From Verrucomicrobiaceae bacterium (lineage in GTDB: Bacteria; Verrucomicrobiota; Verrucomicrobiia; Verrucomicrobiales; Verrucomicrobiaceae), in assembly GCA_947440575.1 (NCBI GenBank), contig CANETF010000028.1:1-33079 (forward strand): a stretch of DNA of 33,079 nucleotides, given 5' to 3'. The position numbers and the translations under genes were made by a program. The notes under the pieces are model-generated. The model saw only the letters and a program-made list of their open reading frames with translations, did not search any database and had not been told where the DNA came from. This document shows, piece by piece, positions 1 through 8,129 of this stretch. Position 1 is the stretch's first letter. Every line of letters starts with the position of its first letter.

Positions 1-558
1 GGTGAACATTTGACGTACGCGATCCGCACGGCGTTTGGCAGCGAGGCTTTGTCGCGTCATTGGAAATCCGAGGGCCATCCAAAGATCACGGCTTTTTTTG
101 AAACCTTTGCCAAGAGTTACAAGCCAGGCTTTGGTGAAAAGAAGAAGACCGTTCAGGAGACTGCTTTTGACAAGCAGTCGGATACGGCGCGTATCACCAT
201 CAACTGCGTGCGTGAGCGCATGCTGTTCGATAAAACCGAGTTCAGCGTGAAGGCGGGTCAGCCGGTGAGTTTGGTTTTCAATAATCCCGACGCCACACCA
301 CACAATCTCGCTGTATGCCTGCCTGGAAGCGTCGAAGAGATTGGCCTAGCTGGCAATGAAATGGCCAAAGATCCCGATGGGATCAAAAAGGATTTCATTC
401 CAGTGACCGACAAGATTTTGCACCACACCAAGTTGCTTGACCCCAACACTTCCGAAACCCTCCGGTTTGTCGCTCCCAAAGTGCCCGGCGACTATCCGTA
501 TGTGTGCACTTTCCCCGGGCATTGGGTCATCATGCGCGGGGTGATGAAGGTGAAGTGA
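1..558 (+). CDS. Azurin/plastocyanin-like cupredoxin C-terminal domain (5' truncated by window)
   Basis: The reading frame is open from the window edge to TGA at 556-558, so only the C-terminal ~185 residues are present. The last ~125 residues form a type 1 copper cupredoxin. Candidate ligands are a His in the PHN motif (codon 301-303), then Cys (505), His (520) and Met (532), with exactly the azurin C-x4-H-x3-M spacing. The preceding ~55 residues are Lys/Phe-rich and look like the tail of a larger protein. In Verrucomicrobiota and Planctomycetota such domains are commonly the C-terminus of large exported beta-propeller/HEAT/cytochrome c dehydrogenase-like proteins, so I infer an exported electron-transfer module on a multidomain enzyme. 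The rest of the protein is outside the window. Confidence 0.85.
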   Translation, partial: GEHLTYAIRTAFGSEALSRHWKSEGHPKITAFFETFAKSYKPGFGEKKKTVQETAFDKQSDTARITINCVRERMLFDKTEFSVKAGQPVSLVFNNPDATPHNLAVCLPGSVEEIGLAGNEMAKDPDGIKKDFIPVTDKILHHTKLLDPNTSETLRFVAPKVPGDYPYVCTFPGHWVIMRGVMKVK

Positions 559-683
559 GTTTCTTGGACAGGATCCACACCGGTTTACGAGAGGCCTTTC
601 ACCCTACTCAGTGGCGGGGTGGCCTGATTGGCTGCGGCAGCTGTTTGCCGCTGAAGCCGCTGCGCTCACCGGATATCTCTAAG

Positions 684-905
684 CTACTGGGCTTTTCGTT
701 TGACGGTGTACTTGCCAGGCGAACGGGTGAAGGCTTGCATGCAGGTGGAGCAACAAAAGGCGACCATGCCGTCGTCGGTTTTAACCCGGTAGATGGGTCG
801 GGCGGCTTTGTTGTCGACAGGGCAGATATCGTTGATGGGCCAAGCGGCGATGGCTGTTGTGGCAACGGTTGCGCTGAGGAGGAGGGCGGTGAGAAGCGGT
901 TTCAT
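684..905 (-). CDS. Small exported Cys-rich (YHS/TRASH-like) protein
   Basis: The product is 73 residues when started at the ATG at 905. It has a clear signal peptide (Lys, then a Leu/Ala/Thr-rich core ending near AIA-A at about residue 21), then a compact domain with CPVD and CCSTC motifs. This Cys arrangement resembles YHS/TRASH-type metal-binding domains (C-P-V-x followed by F-C-C-x-x-C), which are often exported or tied to copper and other heavy metals. An upstream in-frame extension to 956 exists, but it would put 17 residues ahead of the signal peptide. It converges with the upstream cupredoxin gene, and a copper link is only an inference from that. No Shine-Dalgarno is visible. The family call is moderate and the precise metal unknown. 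Confidence 0.6.
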   Translation of the reverse strand: MKPLLTALLLSATVATTAIAAWPINDICPVDNKAARPIYRVKTDDGMVAFCCSTCMQAFTRSPGKYTVKRKAQ

Positions 906-1085
906 CGGTTGGTATGGGCTGGTCTTCAATGCGCGTCTGAAACTGGAACGCACCACGAGGGGAGTTCATAGTGGATCGCCCATTTGGCACACTGAAGCAC
1001 AACGGAGGCGCAGTTCGGTGATACCGAGCCTGTGGCAGGCAGTCAGGTGACTCTTTTGCGAAGGCTAGCTCTTTCTTAGAATGCG

Positions 1086-2441
1086 CTAAGCTGCGACGAG
1101 GTCGTAGCCGCGCCATTCTTTGATGGTGACGTCGGCGAATTGACCGACTGGCAGTGAAGGATCGACGAAGACGGTGGTGTCGATGTCTGGGGCATCCATT
1201 TCGGAGCGGGCGACACCGGGTTCTTCGACGAGGACGCGGCGTTTGATGCCGACCTGGGTGGTGTTAAAGCGTTCGACGCTGCGTTGGATGGCGCGCATGG
1301 CTTCGTTCCAGCGAGCTTTGCGGGTCATGTGGTGAATTTGCCCGTCCATGTTGTGGGCGCGGGTGCCTTCTTCTTTGGAATAATTGAAGACGCCGGCGCG
1401 CTCGAACTTGCTGTCTTCGATGAAGTTCACGAGTTCGTTGAAGTCGGCATCGGTTTCGCCAGGGAAGCCGACGATGAAGGTGGTGCGAATGGCGATGCCG
1501 GGGATGCCAGCGCGGATGCGTTTGAGGAGGTCCCGAATGTAGGCGCCATCGGTTTCGCGACGCATGAGGGTCAGCATGTTATCGCTAATGTGCTGCAAGG
1601 GCATGTCGATGTAGCGAGCCACTTTTGGGCATTCGGCGATGGCTTGAATGAGGTCGTCGCTCCAGTGGGCCGGGTGGGTGTAGAGGAGGCGGATCCAGAA
1701 GTCGCCTTCGATTTCATTGAGAGCCCGAATGAGGGTGGAGAGGGATTCGCCTTTGGAAGAGTCGACACCACTGCGGGGTTTGGGGCGGTCTTCGGTCCAC
1801 TTGTCCATGCCGAAGTAGGTGGTGTCTTGGGAGATGAGATTGATTTCTTTGACTCCGGCGGCGACGAGGTCGCGCGCTTCCTTGACGATGGATTCCTGGG
1901 TGCGACTGCGGTGGCGGCCACGAATTTGAGGGATGATGCAGAAGGAGCAGGGATGGTTGCAGCCTTCCGCAATTTTGATGTAGGCGAAGTGTTTGGGGGT
2001 GAGACGGAAGCGCGGGGTGTCGTAGTCGGGGATGTATTTGGGCTGCCGAGTGACGAGGTTCTCCTGAGTTTGCGTTCCCATGAGGCCTTGGATGATGGGG
2101 GCAACGGAGGTGATCTGGTCGAGGCCGATGAAGGCGTCGACGTCGGGCATGAGGCCGGGGAGGTCTTGAGCGAAACGCTGGGAAAGGCAACCGGCGACGA
2201 TGATTTTTTGTTTTTTGCGCTTGGCTCCGCCTTCTTGGCGGGCGTCGACAGCATCGTGGATGGCGCCAACGGACTCCTTCTTGGCCATGTCAATGAAGGA
2301 GCAGGTGTTGATGATGAGGACGTCGGCGAGTTCGGGTTCCGGGGTCATGGCCATGCCCGCCTGTTGGAGGTGACCGACCATGATTTCGGAATCGATGAGG
2401 TTTTTAGCGCAGCCAAGAGAGACGAGTCCGACTTTGATCAT
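1086..2441 (-). CDS. rimO: Ribosomal protein S12 methylthiotransferase RimO
   Basis: RimO is a radical-SAM enzyme with two Fe-S clusters that adds a methylthio group to an Asp of ribosomal protein S12. The 451-residue product starts at the ATG at 2441, giving the usual family beginning (KVGLVSLGCAKN). An upstream extension to 2528 is low-complexity and unlikely. Visible features are the N-terminal UPF0004/MTTase cluster cysteines C11 (GCAKN), C47 (NTCSF) and C85 (AGCLSQR); the radical-SAM cysteines C161, C165 and C168 (EGCNHPCSFC); and a C-terminal TRAM region with RVLVEEPG. The SLGCAKN start and S12-type architecture favour RimO over MiaB. No Shine-Dalgarno precedes the chosen start. It is encoded alone, opposite to its downstream neighbours. 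Confidence 0.93.
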   Translation of the reverse strand: MIKVGLVSLGCAKNLIDSEIMVGHLQQAGMAMTPEPELADVLIINTCSFIDMAKKESVGAIHDAVDARQEGGAKRKKQKIIVAGCLSQRFAQDLPGLMPDVDAFIGLDQITSVAPIIQGLMGTQTQENLVTRQPKYIPDYDTPRFRLTPKHFAYIKIAEGCNHPCSFCIIPQIRGRHRSRTQESIVKEARDLVAAGVKEINLISQDTTYFGMDKWTEDRPKPRSGVDSSKGESLSTLIRALNEIEGDFWIRLLYTHPAHWSDDLIQAIAECPKVARYIDMPLQHISDNMLTLMRRETDGAYIRDLLKRIRAGIPGIAIRTTFIVGFPGETDADFNELVNFIEDSKFERAGVFNYSKEEGTRAHNMDGQIHHMTRKARWNEAMRAIQRSVERFNTTQVGIKRRVLVEEPGVARSEMDAPDIDTTVFVDPSLPVGQFADVTIKEWRGYDLVAA

Positions 2442-2717
2442 GAGTTGAGAGGGGGAGCGAGTTACCGCAGAGATGCGGATAGGCGAGGGAGTGTAATTTG
2501 GGGAAACAGAATAGGCGGTTTGAGGCAAGGTGCAACTGACTAGAGAAAGGAGATGGATATCGGTGTTGGGGTGTGCTGCCAGGATTGTCTGGCTGGTGTC
2601 TACAATGAGTCTTGACCGGGTGGGCAGGGCAGGGATGGTAGGCTTGTTCGGTCGACCGGGCAGGTGCTGTTGGCCTGTTTTGTGCGGTGACTGGACTTGT
2701 TTGTTGGGTTTGAGATC

Positions 2718-4007
2718 ATGACGTTAACCGCCTTGGGGCTGCTTTATGGATCACTGCTGCTGTTGCTAGCAGTGGTGTCGGCTGTGGAGACGGCCATTCA
2801 TTCGGTGCGGGAGGTGGATGGTGCGGGTGGGGGGAGTCCGGCGGATGAAGCCAACGAGACGGGATTGGACAGGCGATTGAGGAAGATCCGGCAAAACCCG
2901 TTTGATCAATTGCAGCAGACGCTTTTGCTTTCTGCAGCTTTGAATCTGGCGTTGGCGCTGCTGGGTTTGTATGCGGTGACAGGGCCGCTTAGTGCGATGG
3001 GGTGGAAGCCGTGGGTGGTGTCGCCGATACTGTTTGGTCTGACCGTTTTGGTGGGGGACGCAGTGCCGAAGTTGTTTGCGGCGAGGCGTGCTCCTGAGCT
3101 GTTGGTTCTAGGGAACCGACTTTTGTTGCCGGTGCGACTGGTAGTGGATCCTTTGGCTCGCTGGGCGGAAAGGATCGCGGAGGGGGTACTGAGAAAGTTG
3201 GTGCCGGAAGGGATGAAAGCACGTGCGGGGATGACTCGGGAGGAGTTTGAGACATTGGTTGAAATGCGGGAAGAGCAACGAGTCGTGACGGCGCACGAGA
3301 CGGCGATGATTCGGGAGATTTTGGATCTTGAGAGTCTGAATGTGAGGGATGCGATGGTGCCACGGGTGGATGTGCCTTTGGCGTTTTCGGGTCGGGACGA
3401 GGCGGGGGTGAGGGCGGCGCTTGAAGCGGCGACGGGTCGATTTGTGGTGGTGCATGGGGACACACCGGATTTGGTGGAGGGAGTGGTGGATACGTTGGCC
3501 TGGCGGCTTGAAGGGAGGCCTCCGTATCGGGAGATGCTAAAGCCGCCGGTGTTTGTTCCTGAGACGTTTCCTTTGCTGGATGCTTTGGAGCGTCATTTGG
3601 GGCAATCCAGTTCGGCGGTGTTGGTGGTGGATGAGTATGGGGGGTTGGAAGGTCTGGTGAGTCAGGAAGAGATTGCGGACTGGCTGTTGCATGAAGCGGC
3701 CCCTTGGCTGGGCGAAGAGGTGGAGATTCGCGAATTGGAACCTGGACGCTGGTTGCTGGATGGGGGGGCTCGATTGGATCACATTGAGGAGGTGACGGGA
3801 TCGAGTCTGACGCCAGAGGGAGCGGAGGGAATTGATACGGTGGGAGGGTTGGTCTTTAAGCTTCTGGGGCATGTGCCGAAGCCTGGTGAGCGGGTCATGG
3901 CTGGCGAGGCCACGCTCAAGGTGAGGCGGATGGCGCGGGCGAGAGTTAAGCAGTTGGAGATGCGACTGCCGGAGCGGAAGGTTGAAGAGAAGGAGGTGGA
4001 GCCATGA
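2718..4007 (+). CDS. DUF21/CBS/CorC-HlyC transporter-associated membrane protein
   Basis: The 429-residue protein has CNNM/CorC-like architecture. An N-terminal DUF21 region carries hydrophobic segments at about residues 4-28, 72-92 and 100-125 (including GDAVPKLFAARRAPE, a degenerate form of the family's EIxPK motif). It is followed by a CBS pair (from VRDAMVPRVDVPL to VDEYGGLEGLVSQEEI) and a C-terminal CorC_HlyC domain (LEPGRWLLDGG ... GIDTVGGLVFKLLGHVPKPGE). The family is linked to Mg/Co efflux and was historically annotated as hemolysin. The ATG at 2718 is preferred over an upstream in-frame start at 2697 because it leads straight into the first membrane segment. Its stop overlaps the next gene (ATGA), so the two are coupled. 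The substrate is unknown. Confidence 0.85.
   Translation: MTLTALGLLYGSLLLLLAVVSAVETAIHSVREVDGAGGGSPADEANETGLDRRLRKIRQNPFDQLQQTLLLSAALNLALALLGLYAVTGPLSAMGWKPWVVSPILFGLTVLVGDAVPKLFAARRAPELLVLGNRLLLPVRLVVDPLARWAERIAEGVLRKLVPEGMKARAGMTREEFETLVEMREEQRVVTAHETAMIREILDLESLNVRDAMVPRVDVPLAFSGRDEAGVRAALEAATGRFVVVHGDTPDLVEGVVDTLAWRLEGRPPYREMLKPPVFVPETFPLLDALERHLGQSSSAVLVVDEYGGLEGLVSQEEIADWLLHEAAPWLGEEVEIRELEPGRWLLDGGARLDHIEEVTGSSLTPEGAEGIDTVGGLVFKLLGHVPKPGERVMAGEATLKVRRMARARVKQLEMRLPERKVEEKEVEP
3991..3996 (+). promoter_or_regulatory. Consensus Shine-Dalgarno (AGGAGG) for the second CBS gene
   Basis: AGGAGG ends 7 nt before the ATG at 4004 and lies inside the 3' end of the upstream gene. It fixes the start of the downstream gene. 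It stands out because most genes here, including the whole ATP synthase operon, have no recognisable Shine-Dalgarno. Confidence 0.75.
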
Positions 4008-4942
4008 TGCTGACAGTCGTGGTGATTGTTTGTTTGCTGGTCTCGTTTGTCCTGGCGGGTTGTGAAGCCGCGCTACTGGCAGTGAGCCGGGTAAGGGTGA
4101 GGCATGCCGCGAATGAGGGAGACCGGAGGGCGAAGCGATTGCTGCCGATGATTGAAAATCGGGATGCGATGTTGGGTGCGGTGACCGTGGCGAATCACGT
4201 GGCTGCATTGGGCGCCTTTTTATTGATGGCTTGGAAACTGGTGGGGTGGGCGGGGCAGGGAGGGTATGCGGTTGCGTTTTTGTTGGGGTTGCCGGTTTTC
4301 CTGGTGGGGCTTGAGATTTTGCCGAAAAAGCTTTTTCGACGCTATCCGTTTCGGATGCTGCGACGGGCTGTGCCGTTTTTACGGGTGGTGGGGGTTTTTC
4401 GACCGTTGTTTGGAGGACTGTTAGGAAGGCGTGAGGGAGGGAAGTTTAGTGAGGAGGTGCCTGAGGATTCTGTGGCGCGCGAGGATTTGCGGGTATTGGC
4501 CGTGGCGTTGGCTAGACAGGGGCAGATATCACAGGGATCTTCGGTTTTGATCAAAAGGGTCTTGGATTACAGGCGGTTGCGGGTGAGGGATGTGATGGTG
4601 ACTTTGAAGCATAGTGTGGCGCTTGCGCCGGAGGTGCCGGTGCATGTGGCCGTCGAGTTGGCCAGGGGACATGGATTGGAGGCGGTGCCGGTTTTGGGTG
4701 AGGACGGTAGGTTTGTCGGAGTGTTCGAGCCTGCTTTGTGCGGGCCACATTTACCGCAAGATCGAATGGTCAGGCAGCACATGCGCGCCCTGGAGCAACT
4801 GAGTGAGGATGAGACGGCGTTGAGGGCGCTGCAACGTTTGCGGCGGCGCGGGAGAATGGTGGCGCTGGCGGTCTCTGAGACGGAGGTGCCGTGTGGAGTG
4901 GTGACAGAAGAAGCTTTGTTGAGGCCCTTGTTGGGGGAATAA
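4004..4942 (+). CDS. Second DUF21/CBS-domain membrane protein, lacking CorC-HlyC domain
   Basis: The 312-residue product has an N-terminal DUF21 region: membrane segments at about residues 3-25, 60-78 and 85-108, with GCEAALLAVSR and EILPKKLFRRYP, the latter matching the family's GE-x-x-PK motif. A degenerate CBS pair follows (from VRDVMVTLKHSVALAP to the end). Unlike its upstream partner it stops after the CBS region and has no CorC_HlyC domain. The start overlaps the previous stop codon (ATGA) and has a consensus Shine-Dalgarno, so co-translation is likely. Adjacent DUF21/CBS paralogues are common and may form heterodimers, which is an inference. A role in divalent cation homeostasis is suggested by family only. 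Confidence 0.82.
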   Translation: MMLTVVVIVCLLVSFVLAGCEAALLAVSRVRVRHAANEGDRRAKRLLPMIENRDAMLGAVTVANHVAALGAFLLMAWKLVGWAGQGGYAVAFLLGLPVFLVGLEILPKKLFRRYPFRMLRRAVPFLRVVGVFRPLFGGLLGRREGGKFSEEVPEDSVAREDLRVLAVALARQGQISQGSSVLIKRVLDYRRLRVRDVMVTLKHSVALAPEVPVHVAVELARGHGLEAVPVLGEDGRFVGVFEPALCGPHLPQDRMVRQHMRALEQLSEDETALRALQRLRRRGRMVALAVSETEVPCGVVTEEALLRPLLGE

Positions 4943-4998
4943 TGAAAAAGCGAGAATGCAAATTGCACAGAGCGGGGTGTTGAGGTTGGGTGTCGGGT

Positions 4999-5850
4999 AT
5001 GATTCAAGTAGAAGTTGTCGGGAATCGTGTTTCGCAGTGGGGTGAGGGGCCGATTTGGCACCAAGGAAGGTTGCTGTATGTGGACATTGAGTCCCATTTG
5101 GTCGTGGCATTTGATCCGGTGACGGCTGCGGAAAAGGTTTGGAATGTTGGGCAGCGAGTGGGAACGGTGGTGCCTAGGGTTGGGGGTGGGCTGGTGTGGG
5201 CGGGAGATGATGGGTTTCACTTTTTGGATGAGACGAGTGGAATCAGCACAGCGATCGCCGATCCAGAGATTGGGGTGTTGGACAATCGGTTCAACGATGG
5301 CAAGTGCGATCCAGCAGGGCGGTTATGGGCAGGCACCATTTGCCTGAAGAAGCGTCCAGAGGCAGCTTTGTATTGCCTGGACACCGATCTGAGCGTGACC
5401 CAAAAGTTTGGGCCGGTGACCAACTCGAATGGAATCGTTTGGTCGCGCGATGGACAGACGATGTTCTACATCGACACACCGAGCAAAAAAGTTAGAGCCT
5501 TTGATTTTGACGTCGCGGCGGGTTCGATCTCTGAGGAGCGTGTGGTTTGGGACACGAGTGAGGATGAGAGTAGCCCAGATGGGATGACGATTGACAGCGA
5601 AGATCGTCTATGGATTGCGTTTTGCCATGGGGCGAAGGTCGTTTGCTATGATCCGGTGGCGGGACAAAAGCTGGAGCAGATTGATTTTCCGTGTATTGAG
5701 ACAACGGCCTGTGCCTTTGGGGGGGCTGATTTGAGCGAGCTTTACGTGACGACGGGGGTCAAGCCTGGGCTTGATGAGGCAGCAGCGGGCCGATTGTTTG
5801 TCTGCAGACCTGGGGTGGTTGGAGTGCCTGCAACTGCGTTTGCGGGTTGA
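4999..5850 (+). CDS. SMP-30/gluconolactonase/regucalcin-like lactonase
   Basis: The ~283-residue product is a six-bladed beta-propeller of the SMP-30 family. Family landmarks are GEGPIW near the N-terminus (metal-ligand Glu), NRFNDGKCDPAGRLWAGT, TNSNGIVWS (Asn ligand) and SSPDGMTID (catalytic/metal Asp), ending with ELYVTTG. These enzymes hydrolyse sugar lactones such as gluconolactone in the cytoplasm. The start is ambiguous between the ATG at 4999 and the GTG at 4990; a GAGG at 4982-4985 lies 4 nt from the GTG and 13 nt from the ATG. The stop codon (5848-5850) abuts the stop of the opposite-strand gene with no spacer. The exact lactone cannot be told from sequence. Confidence 0.85.
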   Translation: MIQVEVVGNRVSQWGEGPIWHQGRLLYVDIESHLVVAFDPVTAAEKVWNVGQRVGTVVPRVGGGLVWAGDDGFHFLDETSGISTAIADPEIGVLDNRFNDGKCDPAGRLWAGTICLKKRPEAALYCLDTDLSVTQKFGPVTNSNGIVWSRDGQTMFYIDTPSKKVRAFDFDVAAGSISEERVVWDTSEDESSPDGMTIDSEDRLWIAFCHGAKVVCYDPVAGQKLEQIDFPCIETTACAFGGADLSELYVTTGVKPGLDEAAAGRLFVCRPGVVGVPATAFAG

Positions 5851-6831
5851 TTAGCGAGGCTTGGTTGGTTTTGAAACGGAGACGAAAGGGGCGAGCCTTT
5901 CGAAGGTTGCGGTTCCGATTCCCGGGATTTCGAGGATTTCTTCGGGGCTGGAGAAGGGGCGGGCTTCGATCAATCGAAGCGCCATCACCTCGCCTATTCC
6001 GGGCAAGGAAAGCAGTTCGTCGCGAGAGGCAGTGTTGAGATCGATGGGTGCGCTAGGGGGGGATTTGGTGCCAGTGCCCCTGACGGCGGCGATCTCGGCC
6101 TCTTCCTGGCGTGCGGCGCGGCGCTCTGCAGGTAATTCGTCCCAGTTAGTTTTTGACCATGCGCCGAGGCCCTTTTTTGCAGCAATGACCTCGAGATCGT
6201 TCAGTTGTTCGCGCCATTCTTCGCCTGAGGTGCCGTCGGGGCGTTGGCGGGCAACGCCGAACGCTCTTGCAAGGCCCTTAGACACCAGAAGTTCGGACAG
6301 GTCGTGGCCCGTGTTGGTGGTGACAAATCCATAGATGCGCTGGTAGCGAGAGTCGCCACGAGCATCGGCAAAGGCAGTGTGGACAGTGAAAGGTTTGTTG
6401 AGTTGGATTTTGGTTTCCGTTTTGCCATCGATGCCCAAGGCATGGGCCGTTTGGATGGAGGGGATTCCAAACCAGCGTTTTTGGTCGCGAAGCCGACGCG
6501 CATTGGAGTCGCTGCCTTCGACAGAGCTTTCCAGGCAATCGACTCCGTAAAGGCGAATGGTTCGCACGGTTCCATCAGGGAATTGAACAGGAAAGCTGTC
6601 CCCATCGGCCCAAGATTCATCTGCGAATTGGCAATTGGGAAAGCTTTCGAGATTCGGGTTTGCGAGGCAGGGAATGCCATCCAGCAACAGAGAGGCGCAG
6701 GTAAGAAGGACAGCTGCAAGGCGATGCCGGATTGCAAATGCTCTCTCGAAGCGTGGGAAAACTGGAATGTGGGATTGAGTGGGGGGCATTGAAATGGCTT
6801 GCGGCATTTGATTGAAGAAAGGTGTGCCCAT
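5851..6831 (-). CDS. Exported staphylococcal-nuclease-like protein with C-terminal helix-hairpin-helix domain
   Basis: The product is up to 326 residues. The N-terminus contains a signal-peptide-like stretch (RHRLAAVLLTCASLLL ... CLA, about residues 35-57). If the real start is a later in-frame ATG (about 6789), the leader is shorter. The middle (about 70-225) is an SNase/thermonuclease fold, with DGDSF, RLYGVDCLE, a GDSRYQRIYGFV strand and LVSKGLARAFG. A linker leads to a ComEA-like helix-hairpin-helix region (about 265-320) with IDLNTASRDELLSLPGIG and EEILEIPGIG. HhH domains bind DNA backbone, so an exported DNA-binding nuclease is a reasonable inference, perhaps for nutrient DNA use or uptake. 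It ends back-to-back with the SMP-30 gene. Confidence 0.8.
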   Translation of the reverse strand: MGTPFFNQMPQAISMPPTQSHIPVFPRFERAFAIRHRLAAVLLTCASLLLDGIPCLANPNLESFPNCQFADESWADGDSFPVQFPDGTVRTIRLYGVDCLESSVEGSDSNARRLRDQKRWFGIPSIQTAHALGIDGKTETKIQLNKPFTVHTAFADARGDSRYQRIYGFVTTNTGHDLSELLVSKGLARAFGVARQRPDGTSGEEWREQLNDLEVIAAKKGLGAWSKTNWDELPAERRAARQEEAEIAAVRGTGTKSPPSAPIDLNTASRDELLSLPGIGEVMALRLIEARPFSSPEEILEIPGIGTATFERLAPFVSVSKPTKPR

Positions 6832-7135
6832 TTCGGAGGTAGCAAAAGAAGAATTCGATTCTGAGGTCGAATGGAAATGTTTGTTCTGATAAAACTGTCG
6901 CTCACTACCGAGTTGTGTGCGGCCAGGAGGGCCGGAGGTCAGAAAGGCGGGTATTTGGCTAGGTGGACCGGGTTGTCCTTGGTGGCTTTTGGATGGTAGA
7001 TAAAAAGCTGCAAAGCCTTTGAAATCGGGCCATGGAAGACTTTGTGAAAAATTTCACAAATTCATCTTGCGCCGCTATCGGCATGCAGATAACAATCCCC
7101 TCCGACCCCTTCGGAATGTTCGTTTTTTCGTCATA
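6832..7135. other. Intergenic region upstream of atpB
   Basis: About 300 nt between the divergent nuclease gene and atpB with no credible coding region. Reading upstream from atpB through 7019 gives only an unlikely TTG-started extension. It contains a CRP/FNR-type palindrome at 7041-7060 and a T-rich stretch just before atpB. No atpI-like gene is present here. No strong sigma70-type promoter is evident; the best candidates (a GATAAC/TAACAA at 7088-7095) are weak. Confidence 0.6.
7041..7060. promoter_or_regulatory. CRP/FNR-family-like palindromic operator upstream of the atp operon
   Basis: TTTGTGAAA and TTTCACAAA form a perfect 9-bp inverted repeat separated by 2 nt. Its core reads TGTGA-N6-TCACA, identical to the classical CRP half-site arrangement. 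It lies 76 nt upstream of the atpB ATG, where a transcription factor could act on the operon promoter. That a CRP/FNR-family regulator binds here is inferred from the symmetry only. Confidence 0.5.
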
Positions 7136-8032
7136 ATGACCACCGTCTTCTCCCCAACCCAATTGCCGCTGGCGCTGAGCCAATCTGCCGTGACCCTTCT
7201 TGGGGAGCCGAGCAGTTTCACGGCATTTGTGACCAATTCGTTGTTCGTGGCATTGTTGGTTCTGGGGTTGATTCTGTGGGTATCGAAAAAGGCGACGACA
7301 GGAATGACAATGGTGCCTCACAAGTGGCAGAACTTTTTCGAACTGTTGATCGAGTTTTTGTATTCAAAGGTTGAAGATATTGTTGGGCCGAAGGTTGCGC
7401 CTCGTGCTTTCCCTTTGCTCGCCACATTGTTTATTTTCATCGTAGTGGCGAACTACTTTGGCTTGCTTCCAGGCGTGGGAACGATCGGTTGGGGAGAAGG
7501 GCATGGATTTCTGAGTCTAGCTCACATTGAAAAGCCTTTGCTGCGTCCCGCCACGGCGGACTTGAATATGACCTTGGGAATGGCGCTCTGTTTCATGGTG
7601 GTGTGGTTCTACATCACGATCAAAGAGATGGGGGTGTGGGGGTTCGTTACGCACACCTTTGGTCCTAAAGGCGGACTTAAGGGCGTGATGGGGATGGTTG
7701 TAGCGGTGGTTTTCTTCATGGTAGGCTGGATTGAGTTGGTTTCGATGGCTTTCCGTCCTGCTTCCCTGTCTCTGCGTTTGTTTGGCAATATCTTCGCGGG
7801 GGAAACCCTACTTCACACGATGATGACTTTGGGGGAGAAGTTCGGACTGGGTGGAACGGCTCAGTTTATCCTGAGTGTACTTGCTCCTTTGCCTTTCTAC
7901 TTCATGGAACTGTTGGTGGGCCTGCTGCAAGCGGTTGTGTTCACTCTTTTGTGCGCAGTGTACATTCAGCTTTCAACCACTCATGATGAGCATCACGACG
8001 AAGGTCATGCTCATGATTCTGATGCTCATTGA
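7136..8032 (+). CDS. atpB: ATP synthase F0 subunit a
   Basis: This is the membrane stator subunit that forms the proton half-channels next to the c-ring. The 298-residue product starts at the ATG at 7136; a longer TTG-started reading adds 39 implausible residues. Several transmembrane helices are visible (for example LFVALLVLGLILWV, LLATLFIFIVVANYFGLLPG, FILSVLAPLPFYFMELLVGLLQAVVF). The essential Arg sits in the SLRLFGNIFAGE helix, and the ATADLNMTLGMAL motif is also present. The C-terminus is His/Asp/Glu-rich (DEHHDEGHAHDSDAH), a tail that could bind metal but has no known role. It is first in the operon, with no atpI in front, and has no Shine-Dalgarno. Confidence 0.95.
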   Translation: MTTVFSPTQLPLALSQSAVTLLGEPSSFTAFVTNSLFVALLVLGLILWVSKKATTGMTMVPHKWQNFFELLIEFLYSKVEDIVGPKVAPRAFPLLATLFIFIVVANYFGLLPGVGTIGWGEGHGFLSLAHIEKPLLRPATADLNMTLGMALCFMVVWFYITIKEMGVWGFVTHTFGPKGGLKGVMGMVVAVVFFMVGWIELVSMAFRPASLSLRLFGNIFAGETLLHTMMTLGEKFGLGGTAQFILSVLAPLPFYFMELLVGLLQAVVFTLLCAVYIQLSTTHDEHHDEGHAHDSDAH

Positions 8033-8129
8033 TTTCTAAATCCTTTGCCGTTGGGACCATGCCAAGCGTGTGGGCGACGGACAAAACCACGATAAACTCA
8101 AACTAACTCAACCTAGAATACACAATCTT

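Noticed and set aside
634..651. Short inverted repeat (GCGGCA ... TGCCGC) between the two left-edge convergent genes
   Set aside because: Only a 6-bp stem and no T-tract on either side, so it is too weak to call as a terminator.
1284..2543. Long open frame (419 codons) antisense to rimO
   Set aside because: It is the reverse complement of a clear RimO gene, is rich in Gly/Val/Asp/Glu as expected from a GC-biased shadow frame, and shows no domain signature.
2530..2721. 63-codon open frame between rimO and the CBS genes
   Set aside because: Composition is Gly/Arg/Trp/Cys-rich without a recognisable domain, and it overlaps the start of the CBS gene.
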